Assembly (NCBI GenBank): GCA_018668195.1
Contig: JABITU010000218.1
Span: forward strand, 1 to 5,193
Direction of reading: 5' to 3'
Source of the DNA: Tateyamaria sp.
GTDB taxonomy: Bacteria; Pseudomonadota; Alphaproteobacteria; Rhodobacterales; Rhodobacteraceae
DNA length: 5,193 bases
Both the position numbers and the translations under genes were made by a program. Every line of letters begins with the position of its first letter. Within the stretch, counting starts at the first letter, position 1. The notes beneath the pieces are model-generated. The model worked only from the letters and a program-made list of their open reading frames with translations. It did not search any database and was not told where the DNA came from. Shown here in pieces: positions 1-5,089 of the stretch.

Positions 1-175
1 GATTTAGAGTAATTCCTCCGCCTGACATTGCTGATAACCGTTCACATCAATAGATCACTGCTTAAATGATAAAATATTACAAAGCTGACCTTCGGGGTTG
101 AAGACGTAAATGTCTGCTATGCGGACTTTGCTGACCTTCGATTTCCGACCTTTGCTTACGCAGAAAACGTTCGCA
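1..175. other. Intergenic stretch left of the IS remnant, no gene supported
   Basis: No reading frame here has both coding character and a start with a ribosome binding site. The first 80 bases are AT-rich. From about 84 the base composition rises, and the stretch contains an 11-bp direct repeat (GCTGACCTTCG at 84-94 and 130-140) and a small hairpin between the copies (GTCTGC at 112-117 against GCGGAC at 121-126, one G-T pair, 3-nt loop). Frame 3 is open from position 3 to a stop at 51-53 and could be the tail of an upstream gene, but 16 codons are too few to judge. Confidence 0.5.
84..140. repeat. 11-bp direct repeat GCTGACCTTCG with a hairpin between copies
   Basis: The two exact copies lie at 84-94 and 130-140, 46 bp apart. 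Between them sits the short stem-loop at 112-126. Similar GTCCGC/GCGGAC hairpin stretches are, from memory, common in Rhodobacterales intergenic DNA. It is therefore probably a dispersed intergenic repeat rather than a part of the IS remnant. Function unknown. Confidence 0.4.
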
Positions 176-795
176 CTTGCGGCTCTTGGTCACGGCGTGC
201 GGATAATTCCTCCCGCTTATGTAAAGCCGTCCGCCTAACGGCAAAAGAACGATGCCGCAGGTGCGGAAGCCTTCTGTGAGGCTGTCAAGCGGCCGAGTAT
301 GCGCTTCGTGCCACTCAAGAGAGAAGAACAACAGAGCGTTCTGGTGCTTCACCGGTCAAGAGATCTTCTCATGCGACAACGAACGATGATCCTGAATGCA
401 ATCCGGGCCCACATGCCGGAATCCGGGATCATCGCGGCGCAAGGTCCGTGTCAAGTCATGCGGATGATTGCGCGACTACGGGATGAAAATGATGCCAGGT
501 TGCCGGAAATTGCGCGGTCGGCCCTTCTTGCGTTGGGGCGCACCTTGAGGCCTTGGCGGGTGAGATCCGTGCCTTGGAGCGTCAGCTCATGATCTGGCGC
601 CGGGCGGATGCGGCGAGCCAGCGGTTGATGACGATCCCCGGTGAGGGGCTCATCACTGCCACTGCCACTGCTCTGGCTGCCAGCGTGCCCGATCCGTCGG
701 TGTTCAAGCCTGGCCGTCAGTTCGCAGCCTCCCTCGGGTTAGTACCGCGGCAACAACACGCTGCCGCCACGACATGCAAGGGCAAACGTGAGTGA
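176..795 (+). pseudogene. IS110-family transposase, multiply disrupted remnant
   Basis: Reading from 176, the frame gives ALGHGVRIIPPAYVKP, then a TAA stop at 236-238, then RQKNDAAGAEAFCEAV and MRFVPLKREEQQ, which are the conserved end of the RuvC-like DEDD domain and the start of the linker region. A single-base deletion near 536-538 shifts the frame. The protein resumes with HLEALAGEIRALERQ and the C-terminal Tnp domain (MTIPGEGLITATA, FAASLGLVPRQ) to a stop at 793-795. Full-length relatives have about 340 residues; here the first 60 or so and the last 80 or so are gone. The usual KNDAADAEA motif reads KNDAAGAEA, so the fourth DEDD aspartate is a glycine (GGT at 260-262). The SSGGK segment after PRQ, which carries the catalytic serine, is also lost. 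The call rests on remembered family motifs and is firm at family level. Confidence 0.85.
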
Positions 796-1010
796 TGATG
801 ATTGAACGGGACCGCAACTGAGACACCCCGAGGTGCTGTCAGGGCTTCAGAGCTCGTAAGTCTGATTGGGACTTAGTAAGCGGATTTCATCAAGGCCAAC
901 GGTTATATGAACGGTATCAACGGGCCGGACACATGACCGAAACCCGCAACGATCAAAATCAGCTCAAATCAGTCCTTGCAAAACAGATGCCGTCCACACA
1001 TGACAGCACT
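796..1010 (+). other. IS110 right-end noncoding region, possible relic bridge-RNA template
   Basis: This is the noncoding tail of the IS remnant. IS110-family elements encode a bridge RNA in a noncoding end, and in the IS1111 subgroup it lies in the right end. Seen here is a hairpin with an internal loop: CTGA 818-821 pairs with TCAG 839-842, and CACC 824-827 pairs with GGTG 832-835 around a CCGA loop. A conserved-looking terminal segment follows at about 975-1007. That this was a bridge RNA is inference from family knowledge. Expression or function today is unlikely because the transposase is dead. Confidence 0.3.
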
Positions 1011-1079
1011 CGAACTGGCGGTGGCCGGGCTGTTATACAACTTCGAGGCGCGGACAAAGCCGGACCTGTGCCGTCGTAG

Positions 1080-1315
1080 TTGTTTCTGGGGCAGAAAATC
1101 TTCGTACTCGCGGTTGCAAGTTTTCCACAATGACGCGGGTTTCCCTAAACCCGTCGTGAATCCTCGGTTTCAGCCTTCAATCCAAACCGCATTCTTGTTG
1201 CCAGGAGAAGAAACCGAAAAGGTGAGAGGCGTCACGAACCCTTCGCCTCGATATTCCAACGTCCGCTTCATGGCCTTTTTCTAACCCCAGAAACAAATCC
1301 TGGGGTTAGAAAATC
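1080..1315. repeat. Three-copy CTGGGG..AGAAAA motif in inverted and direct orientation
   Basis: One copy on the + strand (1080-1100, TTGTTTCTGGGGCAGAAAA then TC) recurs inverted at 1277-1296, with 12 identical bases (TTGTTTCTGGGG), then C against TT, then AGAAAA. A third copy on the + strand (1300-1315, CTGGGGTTAGAAAATC) is a direct repeat of the first. The outer pair encloses a segment of about 217 bp with no supported gene, which also holds an 8-bp inverted repeat (TCGGTTTC 1164-1171, GAAACCGA 1210-1217) and a 7-bp hairpin at 1136-1153. The arrangement resembles the terminal inverted repeats of a small nonautonomous element or a scar of one. No transposase signature was seen inside. Confidence 0.4.
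1277..1313. repeat. Perfect 14-bp inverted repeat with 9-nt loop
   Basis: TTTTCTAACCCCAG (1277-1290) and CTGGGGTTAGAAAA (1300-1313) are exact reverse complements separated by AAACAAATC. Its thymines lie before the GC-rich stem and its adenines after it on both strands, the reverse of an intrinsic terminator, so a terminator is not supported in either direction. It ends 46 bp before the regulator's start codon and just 11 bp before the proposed -35 box. A cruciform, a protein-binding site or the end of a small element are all possible. Confidence 0.6.
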
Positions 1316-1324
1316 AAAGGGCCC

Positions 1325-1353
1325 TTGTTCGGGACAGACTGAACCGATAGAAT
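1325..1353 (+). promoter_or_regulatory. Predicted sigma70-type promoter of the MocR regulator
   Basis: TTGTTC (1325-1330) and TAGAAT (1348-1353) are separated by 17 bp, close to the TTGACA/TATAAT consensus with ideal spacing. Transcription would begin 6-7 bp beyond the -10 box, at about 1359-1361, which is the start codon itself. A 10-bp palindrome (AAGGGCCCTT, 1317-1326) overlaps the -35 box, and a loose dyad (GTTCGG 1327-1332, CTGAAC 1339-1344) lies in the spacer. Confidence 0.55.
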
Positions 1354-1362
1354 GGACAGATG
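1331..1362 (-). promoter_or_regulatory. Candidate MocR operator 1 (over its own promoter)
   Basis: Read on the - strand this is CATCTGTC (1362-1355), 18 bases, then TGTCCC (1336-1331). On the + strand it appears as two direct copies of GGACAGA at 1332-1338 and 1354-1360, exactly 22 bp apart. It runs from the promoter spacer to the start codon, a position suited to autorepression. The same composite with identical spacing is found upstream of the aminotransferase (2846-2877). MocR/GabR/TauR-type proteins are known to bind direct repeats near their own and their target promoters; assignment to this regulator is inference. Confidence 0.5.
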
Positions 1363-2829
1363 TATTTCGGTCATCGCTTCAAGCTTCCTGTAGAGTCGCC
1401 GTTACCCTTGCGGGATCAGGTCTGTGAAATCATCAGCGAAGCCGCGGCGCGAAATGCTATTGTCCATGGCCAGCCGTTGCCCTCTTGCAGAGAGCTTTCG
1501 ACGCAATTGGGTGTATCGCGAAATACAGTTTTTTCCGCCTATGATCGATTGGTCGAGATAGGTTTGCTGATCTCGAAAGATCGCAGCGGGTACTTTCTGA
1601 ACCCCGACAGCGTTACGATGGCCCCGCGGACCGGACCGGACGCAGGAGCCGCGGCGCTGGCGATCGAAAATCGTCTACCTGCTCAGGGTGCGCGCGCGTC
1701 TGATTTGCGCAAGGTCGAACATCCGGACGATTGGAACCGCTTTCCTTACCCTTTCATTTACAACCAGATCGACCCACGGATCTTTCCGATTCAGGGCTGG
1801 CGTGAATGTATGCGGCTGGCACTGAACCGCCAACGCCTATCGGTCTGGACCGGAGATTCTGACGGGGCAGATAGCCTGAATCTGATCAAGCAGTTGCAAA
1901 GGCGTTTGCTGAGTTATCGCGGAATACAGGCGGCGACCGATGAGATTTTGATCACCGCAGGCGCGCAAAACGCACTGTTCATTCTGGGGCTGCTATTCGC
2001 TGGAAAATGTGGATCGGTTGCGATGGAAGACCCGGGCTACCCCGAAGCACGCAGCGCGCTGACCTTAACCGGAAACCAGATTGTGGGCGTTGCCGTTGAT
2101 GACCAAGGGTTGATGGTCGACGCGATTCCGGACGAATGCGGCATGGTTTACACGACACCCAGCCATCAGTTCCCGACCACAGCAACCATGTCTTTGAAGC
2201 GACGCCAGCAGGTGCTGAATATAGCGCGGGATCGGCAGATGGTGATCATCGAAGACGACTACGAGGCTGAGATGAATTATCATCGCGATACGTTGCCACC
2301 GATCAAGGCGATCGATGACAGCGGTTCTGTGGTCTATGTGGGAAGCCTGTCGAAAACCCTGTCGCCGGGATTGCGGCTTGGCTTCATGGTGGCTCATCCG
2401 ACCATCATCAAAGAGGCCAAGGCGATTCGACGCGCCATGATGCGCCATCCACCAACTCTGATGCAGGACGCGATGGCCAACTTTATGGCGCTTGGACATC
2501 ACGATGCGCATCTACGCCGATTGCACCGTCGGTACAAAGCACGGTGGGGAGCGATGCGGGAATCTATATCTCAACATCTGCCAGATCTCGCCATGGGGCA
2601 ATCAAACGGCGGCACTTGTTTCTGGGTTGATGGGCCCTCGAATTTGGACACCAACAAATTGGAAGAAAACCTGCGCGCGCGCGGCGTTCTTTTTGATAAA
2701 GGGTCGGTGTTTTACATCGATCCGGAACGAGGCCGAGGAAAGTTTCGTTTGGGCTTTGCCTCGATGCCGTTGAAGTCTCTTGACCCCGGCATTCGGATTA
2801 TCGCTGAAGAAATCGACAAGTTGCTTTAG
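1360..2829 (+). CDS. MocR/GabR-family transcriptional regulator (PLP-dependent)
   Basis: This is a 489-residue chimeric regulator. Residues about 8-80 form a GntR-type winged helix (PLPLRDQ, then the helix-turn-helix around LPSCRELSTQLGVSRNTV, then wing SGYFLNP). A linker of about 40 residues leads to a fold-type I aminotransferase domain that senses rather than catalyses. It keeps the PLP-binding residues: Lys332 in SLSKTLSPG for the Schiff base, Asp299 and Tyr301 in IIEDDYEAE (33 and 31 residues before the Lys, as in GabR), TPSHQFPTT at 266-274, and Arg463 in FRLGF for the carboxylate. Length is typical of the family. No Shine-Dalgarno lies at a usable distance and the predicted transcription start falls on the ATG, so the start was chosen because the winged helix begins right after it. 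It probably represses itself and activates the aminotransferase 133 bp downstream. TauR or PdxR identity cannot be claimed. Confidence 0.92.
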   Translation: MYFGHRFKLPVESPLPLRDQVCEIISEAAARNAIVHGQPLPSCRELSTQLGVSRNTVFSAYDRLVEIGLLISKDRSGYFLNPDSVTMAPRTGPDAGAAALAIENRLPAQGARASDLRKVEHPDDWNRFPYPFIYNQIDPRIFPIQGWRECMRLALNRQRLSVWTGDSDGADSLNLIKQLQRRLLSYRGIQAATDEILITAGAQNALFILGLLFAGKCGSVAMEDPGYPEARSALTLTGNQIVGVAVDDQGLMVDAIPDECGMVYTTPSHQFPTTATMSLKRRQQVLNIARDRQMVIIEDDYEAEMNYHRDTLPPIKAIDDSGSVVYVGSLSKTLSPGLRLGFMVAHPTIIKEAKAIRRAMMRHPPTLMQDAMANFMALGHHDAHLRRLHRRYKARWGAMRESISQHLPDLAMGQSNGGTCFWVDGPSNLDTNKLEENLRARGVLFDKGSVFYIDPERGRGKFRLGFASMPLKSLDPGIRIIAEEIDKLL

Positions 2830-2845
2830 CACGTCCTTCACTCGC

Positions 2846-2877
2846 CATCTGTCACCTTCAATGAAGATAATTGTCCC
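2846..2877 (+). promoter_or_regulatory. Candidate MocR operator 2 (upstream of the aminotransferase)
   Basis: CATCTGTC (2846-2853), 18 bases, then TGTCCC (2872-2877) repeats exactly the composite found inverted over the regulator's promoter. All 14 defined bases and the 18-bp gap agree, while the gap sequences themselves do not match. It lies 86-117 bp upstream of the aminotransferase ATG. Its right half-site overlaps a possible -35 box (TTGTCC, 2871-2876), which is a usual place for an activator. Confidence 0.5.
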
Positions 2878-2903
2878 TTACCAGTCGGCACCGCGTCTTT
2901 TAT
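2871..2903 (+). promoter_or_regulatory. Possible weak, activator-dependent promoter of the aminotransferase
   Basis: TTGTCC (2871-2876) is a fair -35 box, but no good -10 box lies 16-18 bp downstream. The nearest AT-rich candidates (TCTTTT at 2896-2901, TTTTAT at 2898-2903) are 19 and 21 bp away. A poor -10 region beside a candidate operator would suit a promoter that needs the MocR protein. The exact start is not determined by the sequence. Confidence 0.25.
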
Positions 2904-2915
2904 CGTGTCTGCAAA

Positions 2916-2934
2916 CGCATCTGATCGAGATGCG
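2916..2934 (+). other. Leader hairpin before the aminotransferase
   Basis: CGCATCT (2916-2922) pairs perfectly with AGATGCG (2928-2934) around a GATCG loop. It lies 16 bp upstream of the AAGGA ribosome binding site and has no U-tract, so it is not a terminator. It could be an mRNA-stabilising hairpin or a second protein site. Confidence 0.3.
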
Positions 2935-2962
2935 CAATTGAACAATTTGAAAGGACAGAACG

Positions 2963-4306
2963 ATGGGTGGTCAAGGACAAAAAACCACAGCTGCGCCGGT
3001 TACATGGTCAACGGATGAGATCATAGCCAAGCGCGACACCTACTATGCCGCATCCCAACGCGCGTTTGCGCCCTATGAAAAGCCGCTGATCCTGAAGCGC
3101 GGCGAGATGCAGTATGTGTGGGATGAGCAGGGCAACAAGCTGATCGATCTTTTGGGCATGAACCTGTGTATCAGCGTCGGTCACGCCCACCCGGCCGTGG
3201 TTCAGGCGGTGCAGGAACAGGTAGCGCAGCTCACCCACTGCACAACGATGTTTTACCACCCGGTCCCGGCTCATTTTGCAGAAGAATTGGTCGCCACAAT
3301 GCCCAAAGGGCATGATTGGGTGGTGCATTTCACAAATTCCGGGGCCGAGGCGATCGATCTGGCAATGATGATGGCCCGGGCATCGACCGGGAACCATGAC
3401 ATCGTTGCTCTGCAGAATTCATACCACGGGGCGACTTATGGTGCTCAGGCTGTGACCGGGGTCAAGAATTTCCGCCACAATGTCGGTATGTTGGCCAATA
3501 TCACGTTCGCCGCTGATCCCAACCAGTATCGCGGCGCATTCGGGCCCGGCACACAGCCCTATCTTGATGATCTTGACCGCACGCTTGCCTGCACCACTTC
3601 TGGCCAAGTGGCAGGAATGCTGATCGAGCCGGTTCAGGGCTATGGTGGCATTGTCGAAATGCCCGAAGGCTATATCAAAGGTGCCGCAAAACGTATTCGT
3701 GACGCGGGTGGTCTTATGATCATCGACGAGGTGCAGTCAGGCTTTGGCAAAACCGGCAAATCGCTATGGTGCTTTGACACACATGACGTGGTGCCAGATA
3801 TTGTGGTGTTGGCCAAGGGTATCGGTAACGGCATCCCATTGGGTGCGGTTGTTGCCAAACGCCACGTGGCCGAGGCCATGGACGGCAAGTTCCTGTTTCA
3901 CACCTATGGCGCAAATCCGGCGGCCTGTGCCGCGGGCCGCGCCGTGCTTCGGGTGATCGAAGAGGAAGGCATGGTTGAAAACGCCCGCATGGTCGGGGCG
4001 GAACTGCACAAGGGTCTGCGGGCCATGATGGACAAGTATGAAATCATCGGCGATGTGCGCGGTACCGGGTTCATGCAGGCCATCGAGCTGGTCAAGGACC
4101 GCGAAACCAAGGAACCCGCGCCCGATGAAACCGCCTATGTCTTTGAACGCACGCGCGACCATGGTTTGGTGTTGTCGAAATCGGGCAACTACAAAAACGT
4201 TCTACGTATGGTTCCGCCGCTGTGTCTGTCGATGGATGATGTCGAACCCGTTCTCGCGGCTTACAATCGCAGTTTCCGGGACTTGATGGATAACTTCAAA
4301 GACTGA
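2963..4306 (+). CDS. Class III (AGXT2-like) PLP-dependent aminotransferase
   Basis: This 447-residue cytoplasmic enzyme transfers an amino group from an unidentified amine or omega-/beta-amino acid to a keto acid, usually pyruvate or glyoxylate in this family. Visible landmarks are GHAHPAV (73-79), the phosphate-binding NSGAEA (125-130), YHG (154-156), EPVQGYGG (222-229), IIDEVQSGFGKTG with Asp255 for the PLP nitrogen, Lys285 in AKGIGNG as Schiff-base lysine, FHTYGANP (312-319) and LRMVPP (414-419). All key residues are present and the length is normal. The ATG is preceded by AAGGA at 2951-2955 with 7-nt spacing. Overall resemblance is to AGXT2-type enzymes (alanine-glyoxylate or beta-aminoisobutyrate aminotransferases), not to taurine-pyruvate aminotransferase. 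It follows a MocR gene in the same direction with a separate leader, and probable MocR control suggests a catabolic role induced by its substrate. The exact substrate is unknown. Confidence 0.92.
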   Translation: MGGQGQKTTAAPVTWSTDEIIAKRDTYYAASQRAFAPYEKPLILKRGEMQYVWDEQGNKLIDLLGMNLCISVGHAHPAVVQAVQEQVAQLTHCTTMFYHPVPAHFAEELVATMPKGHDWVVHFTNSGAEAIDLAMMMARASTGNHDIVALQNSYHGATYGAQAVTGVKNFRHNVGMLANITFAADPNQYRGAFGPGTQPYLDDLDRTLACTTSGQVAGMLIEPVQGYGGIVEMPEGYIKGAAKRIRDAGGLMIIDEVQSGFGKTGKSLWCFDTHDVVPDIVVLAKGIGNGIPLGAVVAKRHVAEAMDGKFLFHTYGANPAACAAGRAVLRVIEEEGMVENARMVGAELHKGLRAMMDKYEIIGDVRGTGFMQAIELVKDRETKEPAPDETAYVFERTRDHGLVLSKSGNYKNVLRMVPPLCLSMDDVEPVLAAYNRSFRDLMDNFKD

Positions 4307-4319
4307 TCGCAACCTGCGT

Positions 4320-4343
4320 GAAACCTCATGGGGTTTCGTTGTT
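4320..4343 (+). terminator. Weak intrinsic terminator after the aminotransferase
   Basis: GAAACC (4320-4325) pairs with GGTTTC (4332-4337) around TCATGG, followed by GTTGTT. The stem begins 14 bp after the stop codon and lies just before the 3' end of the convergent amidohydrolase relic (4359). The U-tract is interrupted, so efficiency may be low. On the other strand no T-run follows the stem. Confidence 0.45.
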
Positions 4344-4358
4344 ACCGGGGCCCTAACT

Positions 4359-4913
4359 CTATCGTTTTTGTACGCCGCGAATGACCTGACCTGCGTTGTT
4401 CTCAAGTCTGCGTTGAGCCCGGATGGCGAAACACCCATTCACCAGAACATGTTGAAACCCATCGACATATTGACGTGGATTGGTAACATCCACCTGCCTG
4501 AAAATCCGACCCGGGTCGAACACACAGATATCTGCCTTGGCCCCGACTGTCAGAGTTCCCCTGTCAGAAAGCCCCAATCGCTGTGCTGGCAAACCCGATA
4601 TCCGTCTTATCGCGTCGGGCAGTGAAAGAACGTTGCGCTCCCGGACATATCTTTGCAGGAACCCTGCCGCCCAGCTATATCCACTCAGAGACCCGACCTG
4701 AGAAGCAAACGGTCCATCCGTGGACAAAGCAAGTGTGTCGGACATAACGGCGCAATCCGGGTGCCGCAGGCACATTTCGATATCCGCCTCGCGAAACGCC
4801 TGGGATGCCCAAAGCAAAGCGGGCATGTTCTCGGCTTCCTCAAGCAGGATATCCAAAACCGTATCAGGCCATATCACGCATTGAACATGAAACCACCAGT
4901 GCCAGAAACCTTT
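4359..4913 (-). pseudogene. 5'-truncated amidohydrolase (D-aminoacylase / N-acyl-D-amino-acid deacylase type)
   Basis: Only the last 170 or so residues of a protein normally near 480-500 residues remain. The open frame runs from just inside a stop at 4914-4916 to TAG at 4359-4361; a GTG at 4877 is the first possible start but has no convincing ribosome binding site. Recognisable family sequence includes VLDILLEEA, CLRHPDCAVMSD with the metal-site region Asp (residue 47 counting from the GTG), LQRYVRERNVLSLPDAI, LPAQRLGLSDRG, VGAKADICVFDP and YVDGFQHVLVNG, i.e. the end of the barrel plus the C-terminal beta-sandwich. The N-terminal metal ligands and most of the barrel are missing, so it should be inactive. 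The C-terminus is intact and there are no internal stops, so the truncation may be recent. It converges on the aminotransferase. D-aminoacylase against other family-3 amidohydrolases cannot be separated from this fragment. Confidence 0.75.
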
Positions 4914-5012
4914 TTAGAGAATATAAAAATTAGTAGTACTGAGAAATGATGCTATACAAGTTATTGTTTTTTAAATATTTCACTTTTATTTCCAATCTAC
5001 TAAATTTTTAGT

Positions 5013-5042
5013 TTGACAGTTATATTTCCATAATATTACGAT
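5013..5042 (+). promoter_or_regulatory. Predicted sigma70-type promoter of the gene at 5090
   Basis: A perfect -35 hexamer TTGACA (5013-5018) is followed after 18 bp by TACGAT (5037-5042), which matches four of six -10 positions. Transcription would begin near 5049, giving a leader of about 40 nt. The surrounding AT-richness supports a promoter. Confidence 0.5.
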
Positions 5043-5046
5043 ATCA

Positions 5047-5068
5047 TTATCCGGCAAAGACCGGTTAA
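5047..5068. promoter_or_regulatory. Operator-like dyad overlapping the transcription start
   Basis: TTATCCGG (5047-5054) and CCGGTTAA (5061-5068) are reverse complements with one mismatch, separated by CAAAGA. The dyad starts 4 bp after the -10 box, where repressors of sugar or solute uptake operons often bind. The regulator is not in this window, so the role is inferred from position only. Confidence 0.4.
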
Positions 5069-5076
5069 AAATTTTC

Positions 5077-5083
5077 GGGAGGA
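5077..5083 (+). promoter_or_regulatory. Strong ribosome binding site
   Basis: GGGAGGA lies 6 nt before the ATG at 5090, near-ideal in sequence and spacing. It fixes the start of the partial gene and suggests high expression, as expected for a periplasmic binding protein. Confidence 0.8.
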
Positions 5084-5089
5084 TATACT

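Larger units (their letters stand above)
176..1010 (+). mobile_element. Decayed IS110-family insertion sequence (IS1111-like)
   Basis: The coding part (176-795) is a degenerate IS110-type DEDD transposase. It is followed by about 210 bp of noncoding sequence that resembles the right end of such elements, finishing near the CTTGCAAAA...GTCCACACATGAC segment at about 975-1007. A noncoding right end longer than 200 bp fits the IS1111 subgroup. The left end is missing: recognisable homology begins only around position 176, inside the transposase. IS110 elements normally leave no target duplication and no long terminal repeats, so the exact ends cannot be fixed from this sequence alone. The element cannot move by itself. 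Its right boundary is approximate (within about 20 bp). Confidence 0.75.
4914..5089. other. AT-rich intergenic region upstream of the solute-binding protein gene
   Basis: Base composition falls sharply here compared with the neighbours. Left of it the amidohydrolase relic ends abruptly, so the boundary may be a deletion or rearrangement junction. The right half holds the promoter, operator-like dyad and ribosome binding site of the next gene, described separately. No gene is seen on either strand. Confidence 0.6.

Noticed and set aside
1..28. Possible start of a - strand gene (MSGGGITLN, running off the left edge)
   Set aside because: Only nine codons and no convincing ribosome binding site upstream. 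Indistinguishable from chance.
3..53. Possible C-terminal tail of an upstream + strand gene (stop at 51-53)
   Set aside because: Sixteen codons without a recognisable motif cannot be assigned.
77..352. Open frame on the - strand (91 codons)
   Set aside because: It runs antisense through the IS110 transposase relic, whose + strand motifs (IIPPAYVKP, RQKNDAA) account for the region. No family resemblance on the - strand.
1170..1271. 33-residue open frame on the - strand starting MKRTLEYRGEGF
   Set aside because: Short, no recognised family, no clear ribosome binding site. It lies within the repeat-rich segment, so it cannot be supported as a gene.
976..1284. Open frame on the + strand (102 codons)
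   Set aside because: It starts inside the IS right end, runs through hairpins and repeats into the palindrome, has no ribosome binding site of note and no recognisable domain. Probably chance.
1277..1313. Palindrome as an intrinsic terminator
   Set aside because: The T-run precedes the stem and an A-run follows it on both strands, the opposite of what a terminator needs.
2065..2511. Long - strand open frame inside the regulator gene
   Set aside because: Shadow of the regulator's coding sequence; the + strand shows a full set of family motifs.
3008..4162. Several - strand open frames inside the aminotransferase gene
   Set aside because: Shadows of the class III aminotransferase; the coding strand is certain from its catalytic motifs.
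1360..4306. Reading the pair as tauR and tpa (taurine catabolism)
   Set aside because: The regulator is of the right general type, but the aminotransferase resembles AGXT2-type enzymes rather than taurine-pyruvate aminotransferase, and no tau transporter or xsc gene is present.
4368..4949. Overlapping + strand open frames opposite the amidohydrolase relic
   Set aside because: The - strand carries recognisable amidohydrolase motifs with an intact C-terminus; the + strand frames show none.
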